Of a stretch of DNA of 22,171 bases, positions 6,940-14,928 are shown in pieces (within the stretch, counting starts at the first letter, position 1; every line of letters starts with the position of its first letter). A model generated the notes under the pieces. It was not told the origin of the DNA and did no database searches. It saw only the letters and a program-made list of their open reading frames with translations. The translations under genes and the position numbers were made by a program. The DNA is from SAR202 cluster bacterium AD-804-J14_MRT_500m (GTDB lineage: Bacteria; Chloroflexota; Dehalococcoidia; UBA3495; GCA-2712585), in NCBI GenBank assembly GCA_009391275.1, contig VEXF01000027.1:1-22171 (forward strand). The letters run 5' to 3'.

Positions 6940-8105
6940 CCCGGGTATTCGAGTTTAAAATCGATGTACAAGACAGAAGAGCCCGAGCCGGCCAACTGTT
7001 AACCTCCCATGGCCTAGTGCAAACTCCTACGTTTATGCCTGTAGCCACGCAAGCTTCGATCAAAGGGCTATCGGTCCAAGAACTAAACGACATCGGAACC
7101 CGCATCATATTGAGCAACACTTACCACCTGTATCTCAGGCCAGGCATCCAGGTGATTGAAAGAATGGGGGGTCTACACGAATTCATGAAATGGAACGGTC
7201 CAATCCTCACAGACAGTGGTGGGTTTCAGGTCTTCAGCCTTGGACGATTAGTACAGCTAGACGACCAAGGGGTGACCTTTAGATCCCACATAGACGGTAG
7301 TCTTCACTTTTTCACACCGGCGCAAGTGGTTCAATACCAGGAACGCCTAGGTGTAGACATCATGATGTGTTTGGATCAGTGCGTATCCACCACGGAATCC
7401 TATAGATCTGTTAAGCAAGCAATGGATCGTACTCACCTATGGGCCGCTTTGTGCCGTGAATCCACGTCGAGCGACAGCCCACCGTTGTTTGGCATAATCC
7501 AAGGTGGTATATCAGAAGACTTGCGCCGCGAATCCGCACAATTTATTACGTCTTTAGGATTCGAGGGATATGCGGTGGGAGGACTGGCAGTAGGAGAAAG
7601 CAAGTCCAAAATGTACTCCACCGTGGACTTGATGGATCATAGTATTCCCAGGGATAAGCCACGATATTTGATGGGAGTTGGATCGCCTGAGGACTTGGTG
7701 GAGTGCATATCAAGAGGAATTGATTTGTTCGACTGCGTTCTGCCTACCAGAGTGGCCCGCTCTGGGTCTGTGTTCACACCGACCGGTCGAATAAACTTGG
7801 CAGCGCCTCAGTTTACTGGTGTTAAAGGCCCTGTTGACGCCACTTGTAGCTGCACTGCTTGTCAAGAATACGACATCGGATATCTTAATCATTTGTTTAA
7901 GGCGAAGGAGATACTAGGGTTACGACTTGCCACCTTGCACAATTTGAGATTCGTTCATTCGCTAGTATCGAGTGCGCGAAGCCATATACTCAATGGCACC
8001 TTTGACTCCTACGCCCAAGGATTCTTGTCATCCTACAAGCCGACTAACGAAACAGCACGGTTAGAACAAAAGCGAAAGTGGCTGAAAACCAGGCTGGACA
8101 GCTAG
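6936..8105 (+). CDS. tgt: tRNA-guanine transglycosylase (queuosine pathway)
   Basis: Tgt exchanges guanine-34 of tRNAs with GUN anticodons for the queuosine precursor preQ1. I chose ATG 6936 because it gives MTRVFEFKID and 389 residues, near the usual 375–390; the frame is open upstream only inside the permease gene. Visible are the active-site Asp93 in LTDSGGFQVFS, GGLAVGE (215–221), the nucleophile Asp266 in LFDCVLPTR, and zinc ligands Cys304, Cys306, Cys309 and His335 in CSCTAC and ATLHNLRF. It is bacterial in type, with no archaeosine domain. It converges with the sulfur-carrier gene and shares the tetranucleotide CTAG as both stops. No other queuosine genes are in the window. Confidence 0.96.
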   Translation: MTRVFEFKIDVQDRRARAGQLLTSHGLVQTPTFMPVATQASIKGLSVQELNDIGTRIILSNTYHLYLRPGIQVIERMGGLHEFMKWNGPILTDSGGFQVFSLGRLVQLDDQGVTFRSHIDGSLHFFTPAQVVQYQERLGVDIMMCLDQCVSTTESYRSVKQAMDRTHLWAALCRESTSSDSPPLFGIIQGGISEDLRRESAQFITSLGFEGYAVGGLAVGESKSKMYSTVDLMDHSIPRDKPRYLMGVGSPEDLVECISRGIDLFDCVLPTRVARSGSVFTPTGRINLAAPQFTGVKGPVDATCSCTACQEYDIGYLNHLFKAKEILGLRLATLHNLRFVHSLVSSARSHILNGTFDSYAQGFLSSYKPTNETARLEQKRKWLKTRLDS

Positions 8106-8377
8106 CCTCCAGCCACAGCTGGTACTATGCTTATTTCGTCACCCGAATTGATAAGCGTCCCGACTCCTTCCAAGAACCTCACGTCTTCACCGTTAAGATA
8201 TATGTTTACGAAGTATCTCAGCTCGCCATTTTCATCCAACAGACGCTCTTTGAAACCAGGGAATTCTGATTCCATTTGATCTATCATACCAGAAACATTT
8301 GCCGATTCTATTTCCAATTTATCTTGCCCATCCGTCAAACGTCTGAGCGGAGTGGGTATCCTTACCGTGACTGCCAT
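8102..8377 (-). CDS. CysO/MoaD-like sulfur carrier protein
   Basis: This is a small ubiquitin-fold protein ending in Gly-Gly, the tail that is adenylated and thiocarboxylated to donate sulfur. I chose ATG 8377 (91 residues, MAVTVRIPTPLRRLT) because AAAGGAGG (8395–8388) lies 10 bases upstream and the N-terminus matches the family; an upstream GTG at 8416 would add 13 residues. FVNIYLNGEDVRFLEG and the end SIVPAVAGG closely resemble mycobacterial CysO, the sulfur carrier for cysteine synthesis, more than MoaD or ThiS. It is last in an operon after thrC and a NIL-domain gene. No E1-type activating enzyme, Mec protease, moaE or thiG lies nearby. The partner enzyme is unknown; ThrC is the obvious candidate. 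Confidence 0.85.
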   Translation of the reverse strand: MAVTVRIPTPLRRLTDGQDKLEIESANVSGMIDQMESEFPGFKERLLDENGELRYFVNIYLNGEDVRFLEGVGTLINSGDEISIVPAVAGG

Positions 8378-8422
8378 TCTGTGGCATCCTCCTTTAGACC
8401 GTTGCACTTTCGGCACGGCTGA

Positions 8423-8665
8423 TTAGCCCTCGATCACATCTCCTGCTACTGGATCAACTCTAACCCCTAGAGATCCTACCCAATCCAGTCCTGTTTGAAT
8501 TTCAGATTCCTCACCTTCTAACTCTAAGACCACCCAACCCATTTCTTCACGTACATCTGCTCGTCGAATATTAGTTACCACCCTGTACTTATGGCCCAGG
8601 TCATAAATGATTGGATCAGTAACCAAGTTAGTAGGGAATGTGAATTTCACTCTTTGTTTAACCAT
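8423..8665 (-). CDS. Small stand-alone NIL-domain protein
   Basis: 80 residues, essentially one NIL domain of the ferredoxin-like fold found at the C-terminus of methionine ABC transporter ATPases (MetN). The opening VKQRVKFTFPTNLVTDPIIYD and the stretch from residue 44 (WVVLELEG, then SEIQTGLDW) are the usual strands and helix, with no cysteine clusters or other domain. In MetN the NIL domain binds methionine and inhibits transport; here it could sense methionine or bind the neighbouring enzyme, which is inference. ATG 8665 is 3 bases after the thrC stop, so translation is coupled. The sulfur-carrier gene follows after 45 bases. Confidence 0.85.
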   Translation of the reverse strand: MVKQRVKFTFPTNLVTDPIIYDLGHKYRVVTNIRRADVREEMGWVVLELEGEESEIQTGLDWVGSLGVRVDPVAGDVIEG

Positions 8666-8668
8666 TAA

Positions 8669-9910
8669 TCACCGGCCTACTGTCGAGACGCCATGTAGGG
8701 CATCCTCAAATTCTTTCATCGTTGGCTTAATCGAAAGCGGTTTCACGACATCCATTACAACCTCTTGTGTTTTAAGCCCATTCCCCGTGATAAATGCTAC
8801 CGTCAATTCATCTCTCCCAATTACTCCACGTTTGACCAATGCACGTAATCCAGCTATGACGACCCCACCTGCGGTCTCAGTAAATATGCCTTCCGTCTGA
8901 GCCAACAACCTCATCCCTTCCGCGACTTCTTCCTCTTGCACCGCATGTGCTGCGCCCCCAGCTTCATTTAGAACCCTTATAGCATATACTCCATCTGCCG
9001 GATTACCAATCGCCAAAGATTTCGCAATTGAGTTAGGCCGTACTGGCCTCACCACATCTTCCGAAGCGTTAAATGCATCCACCACTGGAGAACAACCAAC
9101 GGCCTGAGTTGCATGCATGTTAGTAGGTATCGGGCCTTTCATGAGACCGACGTCTACCATCTCGTTGAAGCCTTTCCATATTTTAGTAAGAAGAGCCCCA
9201 GACGCAACTGGAACAATTGCGTGCTTGGGGAACTTCCAACCCAACTGTTCAGCCACTTCAAATCCTAGGGTTTTGCTTCCCTCAGCATAATATGTACGCA
9301 TGTTTATGTTTACAAATGCCCAAGGATAGTTATCTGCTACTTCACTACACAACCGGTTGACTTCGTCATAACTGCCTTCTATAGACACAATTGTAGGGCC
9401 ATATACCGCCGCAGAGATGACCTTACCCATTTCCAAATCCGCCGGTATGAACACTACAGATCGCATACCTGCCCGTGCAGCGTGAGCTGCTACTGCTCCT
9501 GCCAAGTTCCCAGTGGACGCACAACTAAGAGTATCAAACCCGAATTCTACTGCTTTAGTAGCGGCTACTGAGACCACCCGGTCCTTAAACGAAAACGATG
9601 GGTTAACTGAGTCATTTTTTATATATAAATTGTTGAGTCCTAGAGCTTCACCCAGATTCTTTGACTTGATTAGAGGTGTAAATCCCGCCCCTATATCCAC
9701 AGCGTTACTTGCGTCTACTGGCAACAAGTCTTGATATCTCCAAATGGTTAACGGGCCTTTTTCTATCCGTTTACGAGACACCACCCGAGCAATTGATTCA
9801 TAATCATATACGGTTTCCAAAGGCCCAAAGCAGAAATCACAAACGTTCAAGGGTTCTATCGGATATTCCCGGGCACACTCGCGACACCTTAATGAAGTAA
9901 CGTAGGCCAC
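8669..9910 (-). CDS. thrC: Threonine synthase (PLP-dependent, zinc-ribbon type)
   Basis: By family it converts O-phosphohomoserine to threonine and phosphate. The 413-residue product begins with a small zinc ribbon (Cys9, Cys12, Cys24, Cys27), found in one ThrC subgroup. The PLP lysine is Lys109 in NPSFSFKDR, followed by the phosphate-binding ASTGNLAGAVAAHAA (131–145), VPVASGALLTKIWKG and FTETAGGV. The GTG start at 9910 is preceded by a purine-rich GAGAGAGAG ribosome site. It heads an operon with a NIL-domain protein and a CysO-like sulfur carrier. Fold-type II relatives such as CysM accept sulfur from carrier thiocarboxylates on phospho-amino acids, so a homocysteine-forming activity on the same substrate is worth considering. 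Plain threonine synthase remains the default call. Confidence 0.9.
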   Translation of the reverse strand: MAYVTSLRCRECAREYPIEPLNVCDFCFGPLETVYDYESIARVVSRKRIEKGPLTIWRYQDLLPVDASNAVDIGAGFTPLIKSKNLGEALGLNNLYIKNDSVNPSFSFKDRVVSVAATKAVEFGFDTLSCASTGNLAGAVAAHAARAGMRSVVFIPADLEMGKVISAAVYGPTIVSIEGSYDEVNRLCSEVADNYPWAFVNINMRTYYAEGSKTLGFEVAEQLGWKFPKHAIVPVASGALLTKIWKGFNEMVDVGLMKGPIPTNMHATQAVGCSPVVDAFNASEDVVRPVRPNSIAKSLAIGNPADGVYAIRVLNEAGGAAHAVQEEEVAEGMRLLAQTEGIFTETAGGVVIAGLRALVKRGVIGRDELTVAFITGNGLKTQEVVMDVVKPLSIKPTMKEFEDALHGVSTVGR

Positions 9911-9935
9911 TGACTCTCTCTCGGCGTTTCTAAAT

Positions 9936-9960
9936 ACGGTCGCTCCAATGGAGCGACCGT
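9936..9960. promoter_or_regulatory. Perfect 11-bp dyad at the thrC transcription start
   Basis: Arms ACGGTCGCTCC and GGAGCGACCGT flank the three bases AAT, forming an exact 25-base inverted repeat. It lies 25 bases before the thrC start codon and just downstream of the thrC –10. It would therefore be either a repressor operator at +1 or a strong hairpin at the very 5' end of the mRNA. There is no T-run on either side, so it is not a classical terminator. Confidence 0.75.
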
Positions 9961-9967
9961 GTCTTTG

Positions 9968-9996
9968 ATGGTATCAGTCGTCAATTGGGGTGTCAA
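9968..9996 (-). promoter_or_regulatory. Promoter of the thrC–NIL–sulfur carrier operon
   Basis: On the minus strand a perfect TTGACA (9996–9991) is followed after 17 bases by TACCAT (9973–9968), with TGA directly before it as an extended –10. Initiation falls at about 9961, at the edge of the 25-base dyad. AATTGAC is repeated within the spacer. Confidence 0.6.
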
Positions 9997-10005
9997 TTAA
10001 GGATG

Positions 10006-10033
10006 TAGAACAAATAGAGGGTGTTTTGTTCTA
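10006..10033. promoter_or_regulatory. 9-bp dyad upstream of the thrC promoter, possible activator site
   Basis: TAGAACAAA (10006–10014) and TTTGTTCTA (10025–10033) are perfect inverted arms around 10 bases. Arm centres are 19 bases apart, close to two helical turns. The midpoint is about 58 bases upstream of the predicted thrC start, a usual position for an activator dimer. A hairpin in a rightward transcript is the alternative. Confidence 0.4.
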
Positions 10034-10748
10034 AGCTTTCGATAACATTTTTGATTTTGATAACCAACCTCGGTTACCGTCTCAAAGACATCTCATTGAA
10101 TTACAGTACAAAGAAACTTTCTAATTTTCCAAACTACACCACTAGGAAACCACTGCAATATGTACAGAAAATTATGATCGCACCCCAGCAGCGTCATGCC
10201 CTCTAATAACTGCCATTATTAATCCGCACTTTGATCTGTTATATCTCGTTTTCTTGAATACACGGAATCCCAACTATAAGATCACAGTTCCGATGAACGC
10301 CGATCGCTTTGAAGGTTTCCAGCCGCCTTGGGGGAATTACGATTCTATCCGGACGGCAATGTTTCGTTCTCTTACCTGGTACAGTTGTTCATTATCCGTC
10401 GACATATTTTCGGAAGCACAAGCTTGCCCCTTTAGATTCAGGTCACTTTCTGCAAAGGTCAACTCAATTGTATTCGGGTAGAATTCGACTGTGGCCACCA
10501 CGAGCGTCAATGTATCACCACTACAGTACACGTCTAAAAGTTACACTGAAATCAGAATCTCGCGGTGCCATGATGGTCGCCGACTAAATCTCCTCCCTCG
10601 TTCGATCCAAATCATGTTGATCCCAAAGCACGGAAAAACCAATAGCCTAGTCATCAATTCTCATTCTAACTCTGACATCAGATGTGAACGATCTGAGGAG
10701 TCACTCCGTTATATTGCTCGTCATTTACACTGTTACTTGATACATAGT
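10034..10748. other. Long gene-free stretch between thrC and dnaJ-like gene
   Basis: More than 700 bases lack any gene I can recognise. Open frames here are short, overlap each other on both strands and start without ribosome sites. The minus-strand piece at 10337–10531 contains VEFYPNTIEL, faintly like a cupredoxin strand, but too little to call. Given the nfi pseudogene nearby in the window, this may be an older gene remnant. No tRNA or known RNA motif was seen. Confidence 0.5.
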
Positions 10749-10804
10749 TGTTAACTATATTATGTAATTATATTATATATTATGTTATTTATATATCTAT
10801 TATA

Positions 10805-10835
10805 TTGACATTTATATTACATATACTGCTATAAT
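10805..10835 (+). promoter_or_regulatory. Extended –10 promoter of the chaperone operon
   Basis: TGC (10827–10829) directly precedes a perfect TATAAT (10830–10835). TTGACA at 10805–10810 is a perfect –35 but 19 bases away, wider than ideal. Upstream, from about 10749, lies some 80 bases of almost pure A/T, possibly an UP element. Initiation near 10842 leaves a leader of under 20 bases. I could not find a clear HAIR (CTTGAGT-N7-ACTCAAG) or CIRCE operator here. Confidence 0.6.
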
Positions 10836-10859
10836 AGGCGCAAATTAAAGATCACATCA

Positions 10860-11699
10860 ATGAACAACTACTATCAAATCCTAGGGGTGAGCCAAGAGGC
10901 GTCTGAATCAGAAATTCGCCACGCATACCGTAAGCTCGCACGACAAAACCACCCTGACGTCAACCCTAATAACAAATATGCTGAAGATTCGTTCAAACAA
11001 ATAAACGAGGCATACCACATCCTATCAAACTCTAACACCCGTTCCAAATACGATCGCTATGGCGACAACTGGAGATCGGCAGAACGATATCAGCATGCCC
11101 AAGGTACCCCACAAAGGACCGGAAGACATTGGCCTTTCGACTTGAACAATCTGGATTCTTTTTTCAACAACAGTACCCATAACGCTAACCCTGCTTACGT
11201 AGAGCGCCCAGTGAAAATAACGTTAGAGGAAGCGTTCACCGGGACAACAAGGCGTATACAGTTCCCAGCCATGTACGCCGAAGGAGTTTCGCGCCGACTA
11301 GAAGTAGAAATTCCACCCGGAGCAACAAACGAAACCAAAATCCATGTCCCGATTGGAGATGGTCATGAACAAGACCTATACCTCAGAATATCCGTGCGAT
11401 CCCACACAATATTTGACAGAAAGGGCGCTAACCTGTCGATAAAAGTAAAAGTGCCTCTCGTAGACGCAGTGCTTGGGGGTGAAGTGATCATATCTACCCT
11501 AACCGGACCTATCAGCTTAACAATCCCACCCGGAATAGATAGTGGACAGGCCCTGCGTCTTTCTGGACAAGGTATGCCATATTTAAGCAACCCAACCATT
11601 AGAGGCCACATGGATGTTATCGTCGATGTGGCTATTCCAAAGCAAATTACACAGGAACAACGCAGTATTTTTGAACGGCTAAAAGAATTAAGTTCCTAA
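10860..11699 (+). CDS. DnaJ-family co-chaperone without zinc finger (CbpA type)
   Basis: J-domain protein that stimulates the ATPase of DnaK. The J domain (residues 1–70) has the essential HPD at 31–33 and the helix IV segment FKQINEAYHILSN. A short linker (70–115) replaces a long Gly/Phe region, and the four-repeat CxxCxGxG zinc domain of true DnaJ is absent. Two C-terminal beta-sandwich domains follow (about 115–275), with KITLEEAFTG and IPPG repeated in each. The length of 279 is near CbpA types. It heads an operon with an HspR-like repressor and clpC. dnaK and grpE are not beside it, so its DnaK is elsewhere. Confidence 0.9.
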   Translation: MNNYYQILGVSQEASESEIRHAYRKLARQNHPDVNPNNKYAEDSFKQINEAYHILSNSNTRSKYDRYGDNWRSAERYQHAQGTPQRTGRHWPFDLNNLDSFFNNSTHNANPAYVERPVKITLEEAFTGTTRRIQFPAMYAEGVSRRLEVEIPPGATNETKIHVPIGDGHEQDLYLRISVRSHTIFDRKGANLSIKVKVPLVDAVLGGEVIISTLTGPISLTIPPGIDSGQALRLSGQGMPYLSNPTIRGHMDVIVDVAIPKQITQEQRSIFERLKELSS

Positions 11700-11715
11700 T
11701 TGAGAGATCGCATCA

Positions 11716-12069
11716 ATGCAATTTGAGAAAGAACATCAAACAGAGCCTTATTTTGTCATCAGCGTAGCCGCACGTCTCGTTGGACTCCATGCTCAAACGC
11801 TTCGTTATTACGAACGTGCTGGTCTATTAAATCCATCAAGGTCGGGCGGTCGTCAGCGCCTTTACTCTGTCATAGACATTGAACGATTGCGCCGAATAAA
11901 AACACTTACAGACGAGATGGGTGCAAATCTTGCTGGAGCAGAGATAGCCTTGAAATTAATGGACCGCATTAACCAAATGCAGCAACAAATCGATATGTTG
12001 ACTACTGAAATACAGCGACTCCGGTCAAGTCCATCTAGCAATCGGAGACGTCTCACAAGAGAGGCATAG
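11716..12069 (+). CDS. hspR: MerR-family regulator, HspR-like
   Basis: 117 residues with a MerR winged helix at about 12–80. The run PYFVISVAARLVGLHAQTLR (11–30) and YYERAGLLNPSR resemble HspR, the heat-shock repressor of actinobacteria and relatives. A C-terminal coiled coil (about 82–105, MDRINQMQQQIDML) would form the dimer. It lacks cysteines for metal sensing, as HspR does. HspR represses its own chaperone operon, often with DnaK as co-repressor; placement between the dnaJ-like gene and clpC fits that role. It starts 16 bases after the previous stop and ends 3 bases before clpC. Confidence 0.85.
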   Translation: MQFEKEHQTEPYFVISVAARLVGLHAQTLRYYERAGLLNPSRSGGRQRLYSVIDIERLRRIKTLTDEMGANLAGAEIALKLMDRINQMQQQIDMLTTEIQRLRSSPSSNRRRLTREA

Positions 12070-12072
12070 AAC

Positions 12073-14517
12073 ATGGTTTTACGACCAGAAAGATTTACAG
12101 AGCAAGCCCAAACAGTACTCGGCGAGTCTCAAGAAATTCTTCGTAGCTACCGCCACAGCCAGTGGGACTTAGAGCACATTCTACTTGCTTTATTACAACA
12201 GAAGGACGGCTTAACAGGGACAATCCTGGAAACGCTGGGTGTCTCCATGGAAGACTTACGTGATCGAGTGGAGAAGGTGCTCCAGAATTCTCCAAAAACA
12301 GAGTTCCCAGCCAACCAAATTTATCCCACACCTCGTTCTCAGAGGCTTATGGAAAACGCTGCTGCAGAGGCACAACGATTGAAAGACGAATTCATTGGAG
12401 TGGAACACCTGCTTATTGCAGCAACTGCCGAAGAACAAGGCCCAACCTCCAACATTTTCTTAGATATGAATATAACCCAAGAAAAAGTGTACCAAGCATT
12501 AGCCCAAATAAGAGGCACACACAGAGTCGATGACCCCAGAGCAGAAGACAAGTACCGCTCTTTAGAAAGATATAGCATCGATCTGAATCACCTAGCCATA
12601 GAAGGCAAATTAGATCCTGTAGTAGGTCGCGACCAAGAGATCAGGCGTGTTATGCAGACCTTAACGCGCAGGAAAAAAAACAACCCTGTCATAATAGGCG
12701 AAGCCGGTGTTGGAAAGACCGCAATCGCAGAAGGGTTGGCGCAGCGTATTGTAATGGGGGATGTACCTAATTCTCTCAAAAACCGTCGAGTAGTCGCACT
12801 AGACATGGGAGCACTTGTCGCGGGCAGTAAGTTCCGGGGAGAGTTTGAAGAGCGCCTCAAAGCGGTCATGGACGAAGTGAAAGCAGCCCAGGGCGAGGTC
12901 GTCCTATTCATTGACGAAATACATACTATGGTTGGTGCAGGAGGTGCCGAAGGAGCAATAGACGCCAGCAACCTCTTGAAGCCGGCGCTTGCACGTGGAG
13001 AGCTTCAATGTATTGGAGCCACCACTTTGAACGAATACCGTAAATACATAGAAAAAGATTCTGCATTAGAACGCCGATTTCAGCCTGTCTATCTGGAAGA
13101 GCCATCCATTGAAGACACTATAAAGATTCTAATTGCTTTGCGACCTCATTATGAAAGCCACCACCAAGTCAAGATCAATGACGAGGCAATAGAGGCCGCT
13201 GCTCGACTCAGCCAGAGGTATCTGACCGAACGGCAGCTGCCCGACAAAGCAGTAGACCTTCTTGACGAAGCTTCCAGTAAAATAAGGTTGGACGCGGAAA
13301 GCTTACCTTTACACCTCAAAGAAAGGGAACTAAAACTTCGCGAGATGGCTGCTGAAGAAGAATCCTCCGCACAACGTGGAGAATACGAACTGGCAGCTGA
13401 ATTGCGGGCAGAACGCATGCGACTGGAGCCAGAACTCTCTAGTGAACGTCTTGCTTGGTTCGAAGAACGCAAAATAGACATGGTAGTTGACGCTGAAGAT
13501 ATCGCACGGCTGATCAATAGTTGGACTGGTATACCGGTTCCTCAGTTATTAGAGGGAGAAACCGAACGACTTCTTAATATCGAGGAACGACTACATGGAC
13601 GAATAATAGGCCAGAACGAAGCCGTTACCGCGGTGGCCGAAGCAATACGCCGATCAAGATCTGGCCTCAAAGATCCCAACCGTCCTATCGCTAGTTTAAT
13701 ATTCCTTGGCCCTACTGGTGTCGGCAAAACGGAGCTGGCCAGAGCACTCTCCGAATATCTCTTTGATAACGAAGATCATATGGTCCGCTTGGATATGTCT
13801 GAATACATGGAAAAGCACACCGTATCGCGATTAATTGGAGCGCCGCCCGGTTATGTCGGCTATGAAGAAGGAGGCCAGCTTTCTGAAGCCGTCAGGCGCC
13901 GTCCTTTTCAAGTTGTGCTATTTGACGAAATTGAAAAAGCACATCCCGACGTATTCAGCATACTGTTGCAAATCATGGAAGACGGTCGTCTAACCGATGG
14001 GCATGGACGCACTGTAGACTTCCGTAATACCGTGGTTTTAATGACCAGCAATTTAGGAACAGGAAATTCAAGAGCGCCAGTGGGTTTCCGCACCGAAGGT
14101 CGGGGGATAATCGATGAGGAACGACTCAAAGACTCCATACAGGACGCACTAAAACGGGCTTTTCGGCCAGAATTTCTCAACCGTCTTGATGAAGTGATAG
14201 TGTTCAATGCATTATCAAAAGACCAAATCGGCCAAATAGTTCTACTGATGGCCAAAGAGATCCAAATTAGGCTCACCGATCACGAGCTCACGTTTGAGCT
14301 TTCCAATGCAGCAGTGGAATGGTTAGTCTCTGAAGCCTATGACCCCCAATATGGAGCACGGCCCCTAAGACGGGCCCTACAACGTTATCTAGAAAACCCA
14401 ATGGCCAAGGGAATACTGGCGGGAGAGTTCCAGAAAGGGCAACATATACTGGTGGACCATAAAGATGGCGATCTTATGTTTAAACCGGTGATTGAACTAG
14501 TATCAACACCATCATAG
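12073..14517 (+). CDS. clpC: ClpC-type AAA+ unfoldase (ClpP partner)
   Basis: Hexameric double-ring ATPase that unfolds proteins for the ClpP protease. The order is an N-terminal repeat domain (1–145), D1 with Walker A GEAGVGKT (209–216) and FIDE (279–282), a short middle domain, and D2 with Walker A GPTGVGKT (546–553), LFDEIEKA and the pore loop GYVGYEEGG. The middle domain carries a UVR-like motif ([14 protein letters not shown], about 434–447). D2 has VGF in the ClpP-binding loop position. Both, with the 814-residue length, point to ClpC rather than the disaggregase ClpB, which has a long coiled coil and no ClpP loop. HspR clusters more often hold ClpB, so this pairing is noteworthy. clpP is not in the window. 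Confidence 0.93.
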   Translation: MVLRPERFTEQAQTVLGESQEILRSYRHSQWDLEHILLALLQQKDGLTGTILETLGVSMEDLRDRVEKVLQNSPKTEFPANQIYPTPRSQRLMENAAAEAQRLKDEFIGVEHLLIAATAEEQGPTSNIFLDMNITQEKVYQALAQIRGTHRVDDPRAEDKYRSLERYSIDLNHLAIEGKLDPVVGRDQEIRRVMQTLTRRKKNNPVIIGEAGVGKTAIAEGLAQRIVMGDVPNSLKNRRVVALDMGALVAGSKFRGEFEERLKAVMDEVKAAQGEVVLFIDEIHTMVGAGGAEGAIDASNLLKPALARGELQCIGATTLNEYRKYIEKDSALERRFQPVYLEEPSIEDTIKILIALRPHYESHHQVKINDEAIEAAARLSQRYLTERQLPDKAVDLLDEASSKIRLDAESLPLHLKERELKLREMAAEEESSAQRGEYELAAELRAERMRLEPELSSERLAWFEERKIDMVVDAEDIARLINSWTGIPVPQLLEGETERLLNIEERLHGRIIGQNEAVTAVAEAIRRSRSGLKDPNRPIASLIFLGPTGVGKTELARALSEYLFDNEDHMVRLDMSEYMEKHTVSRLIGAPPGYVGYEEGGQLSEAVRRRPFQVVLFDEIEKAHPDVFSILLQIMEDGRLTDGHGRTVDFRNTVVLMTSNLGTGNSRAPVGFRTEGRGIIDEERLKDSIQDALKRAFRPEFLNRLDEVIVFNALSKDQIGQIVLLMAKEIQIRLTDHELTFELSNAAVEWLVSEAYDPQYGARPLRRALQRYLENPMAKGILAGEFQKGQHILVDHKDGDLMFKPVIELVSTPS

Positions 14518-14928
14518 GAAGATGGGTCGCCTGACCTCACTGCCAGTCCTTTCTCCTATGCGAAGTAACCTAGGTATTTTGATCCATATTCATATGTATC
14601 AAATAACCCAATTTAAAGCGCCGTCTGATCCGTGCTTGTATCAAAATATCATAATTAATTACCCGGACGCCTTTGAGGCTATCTGATCGGACGAGTGTTT
14701 TACGGAATATGTTGGTTTCCTGCATATAAGAAGTTGTCTATAGGTCACTTTAGGAGCCAGCGTTTACTATTTCAGTGAAATGTGATATCTTAGAATGACA
14801 AAAAATTACACATCATCAGTGTTTTCTACACGGAAAACATCGGGGACAACACAAGGAATTTTATCTTTTATCAATACCCCTTCTGAAGACCGTAGTAGTG
14901 AATTGTGGTGTGGTTGGGTGACACATAA
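14518..14928. other. Intergenic stretch between clpC and yacL
   Basis: I see no gene in these 411 bases. No hairpin followed by a T-run is apparent behind clpC. A candidate promoter lies at 14763–14791. The small frame beginning at 14795 runs into yacL in another phase and resembles nothing. Confidence 0.5.
14763..14791 (+). promoter_or_regulatory. Candidate promoter of the yacL–ispD–ispF–cysS operon
   Basis: TTTACT (14763–14768) and TATCTT (14786–14791) are 17 bases apart, with TGA directly before the –10. Both hexamers match 4 of 6. Initiation near 14798 would leave a leader of about 130 bases before yacL. Confidence 0.35.

Noticed and set aside
8378..8416. Upstream GTG start at 8416 for the sulfur carrier
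   Set aside because: It adds 13 residues without family match, and AAAGGAGG favours ATG 8377.
9936..9960. Reading the 25-base dyad as a rho-independent terminator
   Set aside because: No T-run follows on either strand, and it sits at the start, not the end, of a gene.
10337..10531. Minus-strand fragment with VEFYPNTIEL, faintly like a cupredoxin strand
   Set aside because: The copper ligands and the rest of the fold are not seen in any frame around it, so it is too weak to call a pseudogene.
10565..10620. GTTCGATCC at about 10599, like a tRNA T-loop
   Set aside because: No acceptor stem, D-loop or anticodon stem can be paired around it.
12073..14517. Naming the Clp ATPase ClpB because of its HspR neighbour
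   Set aside because: The short middle domain with a UVR motif, the VGF ClpP loop and 814 residues fit ClpC better.
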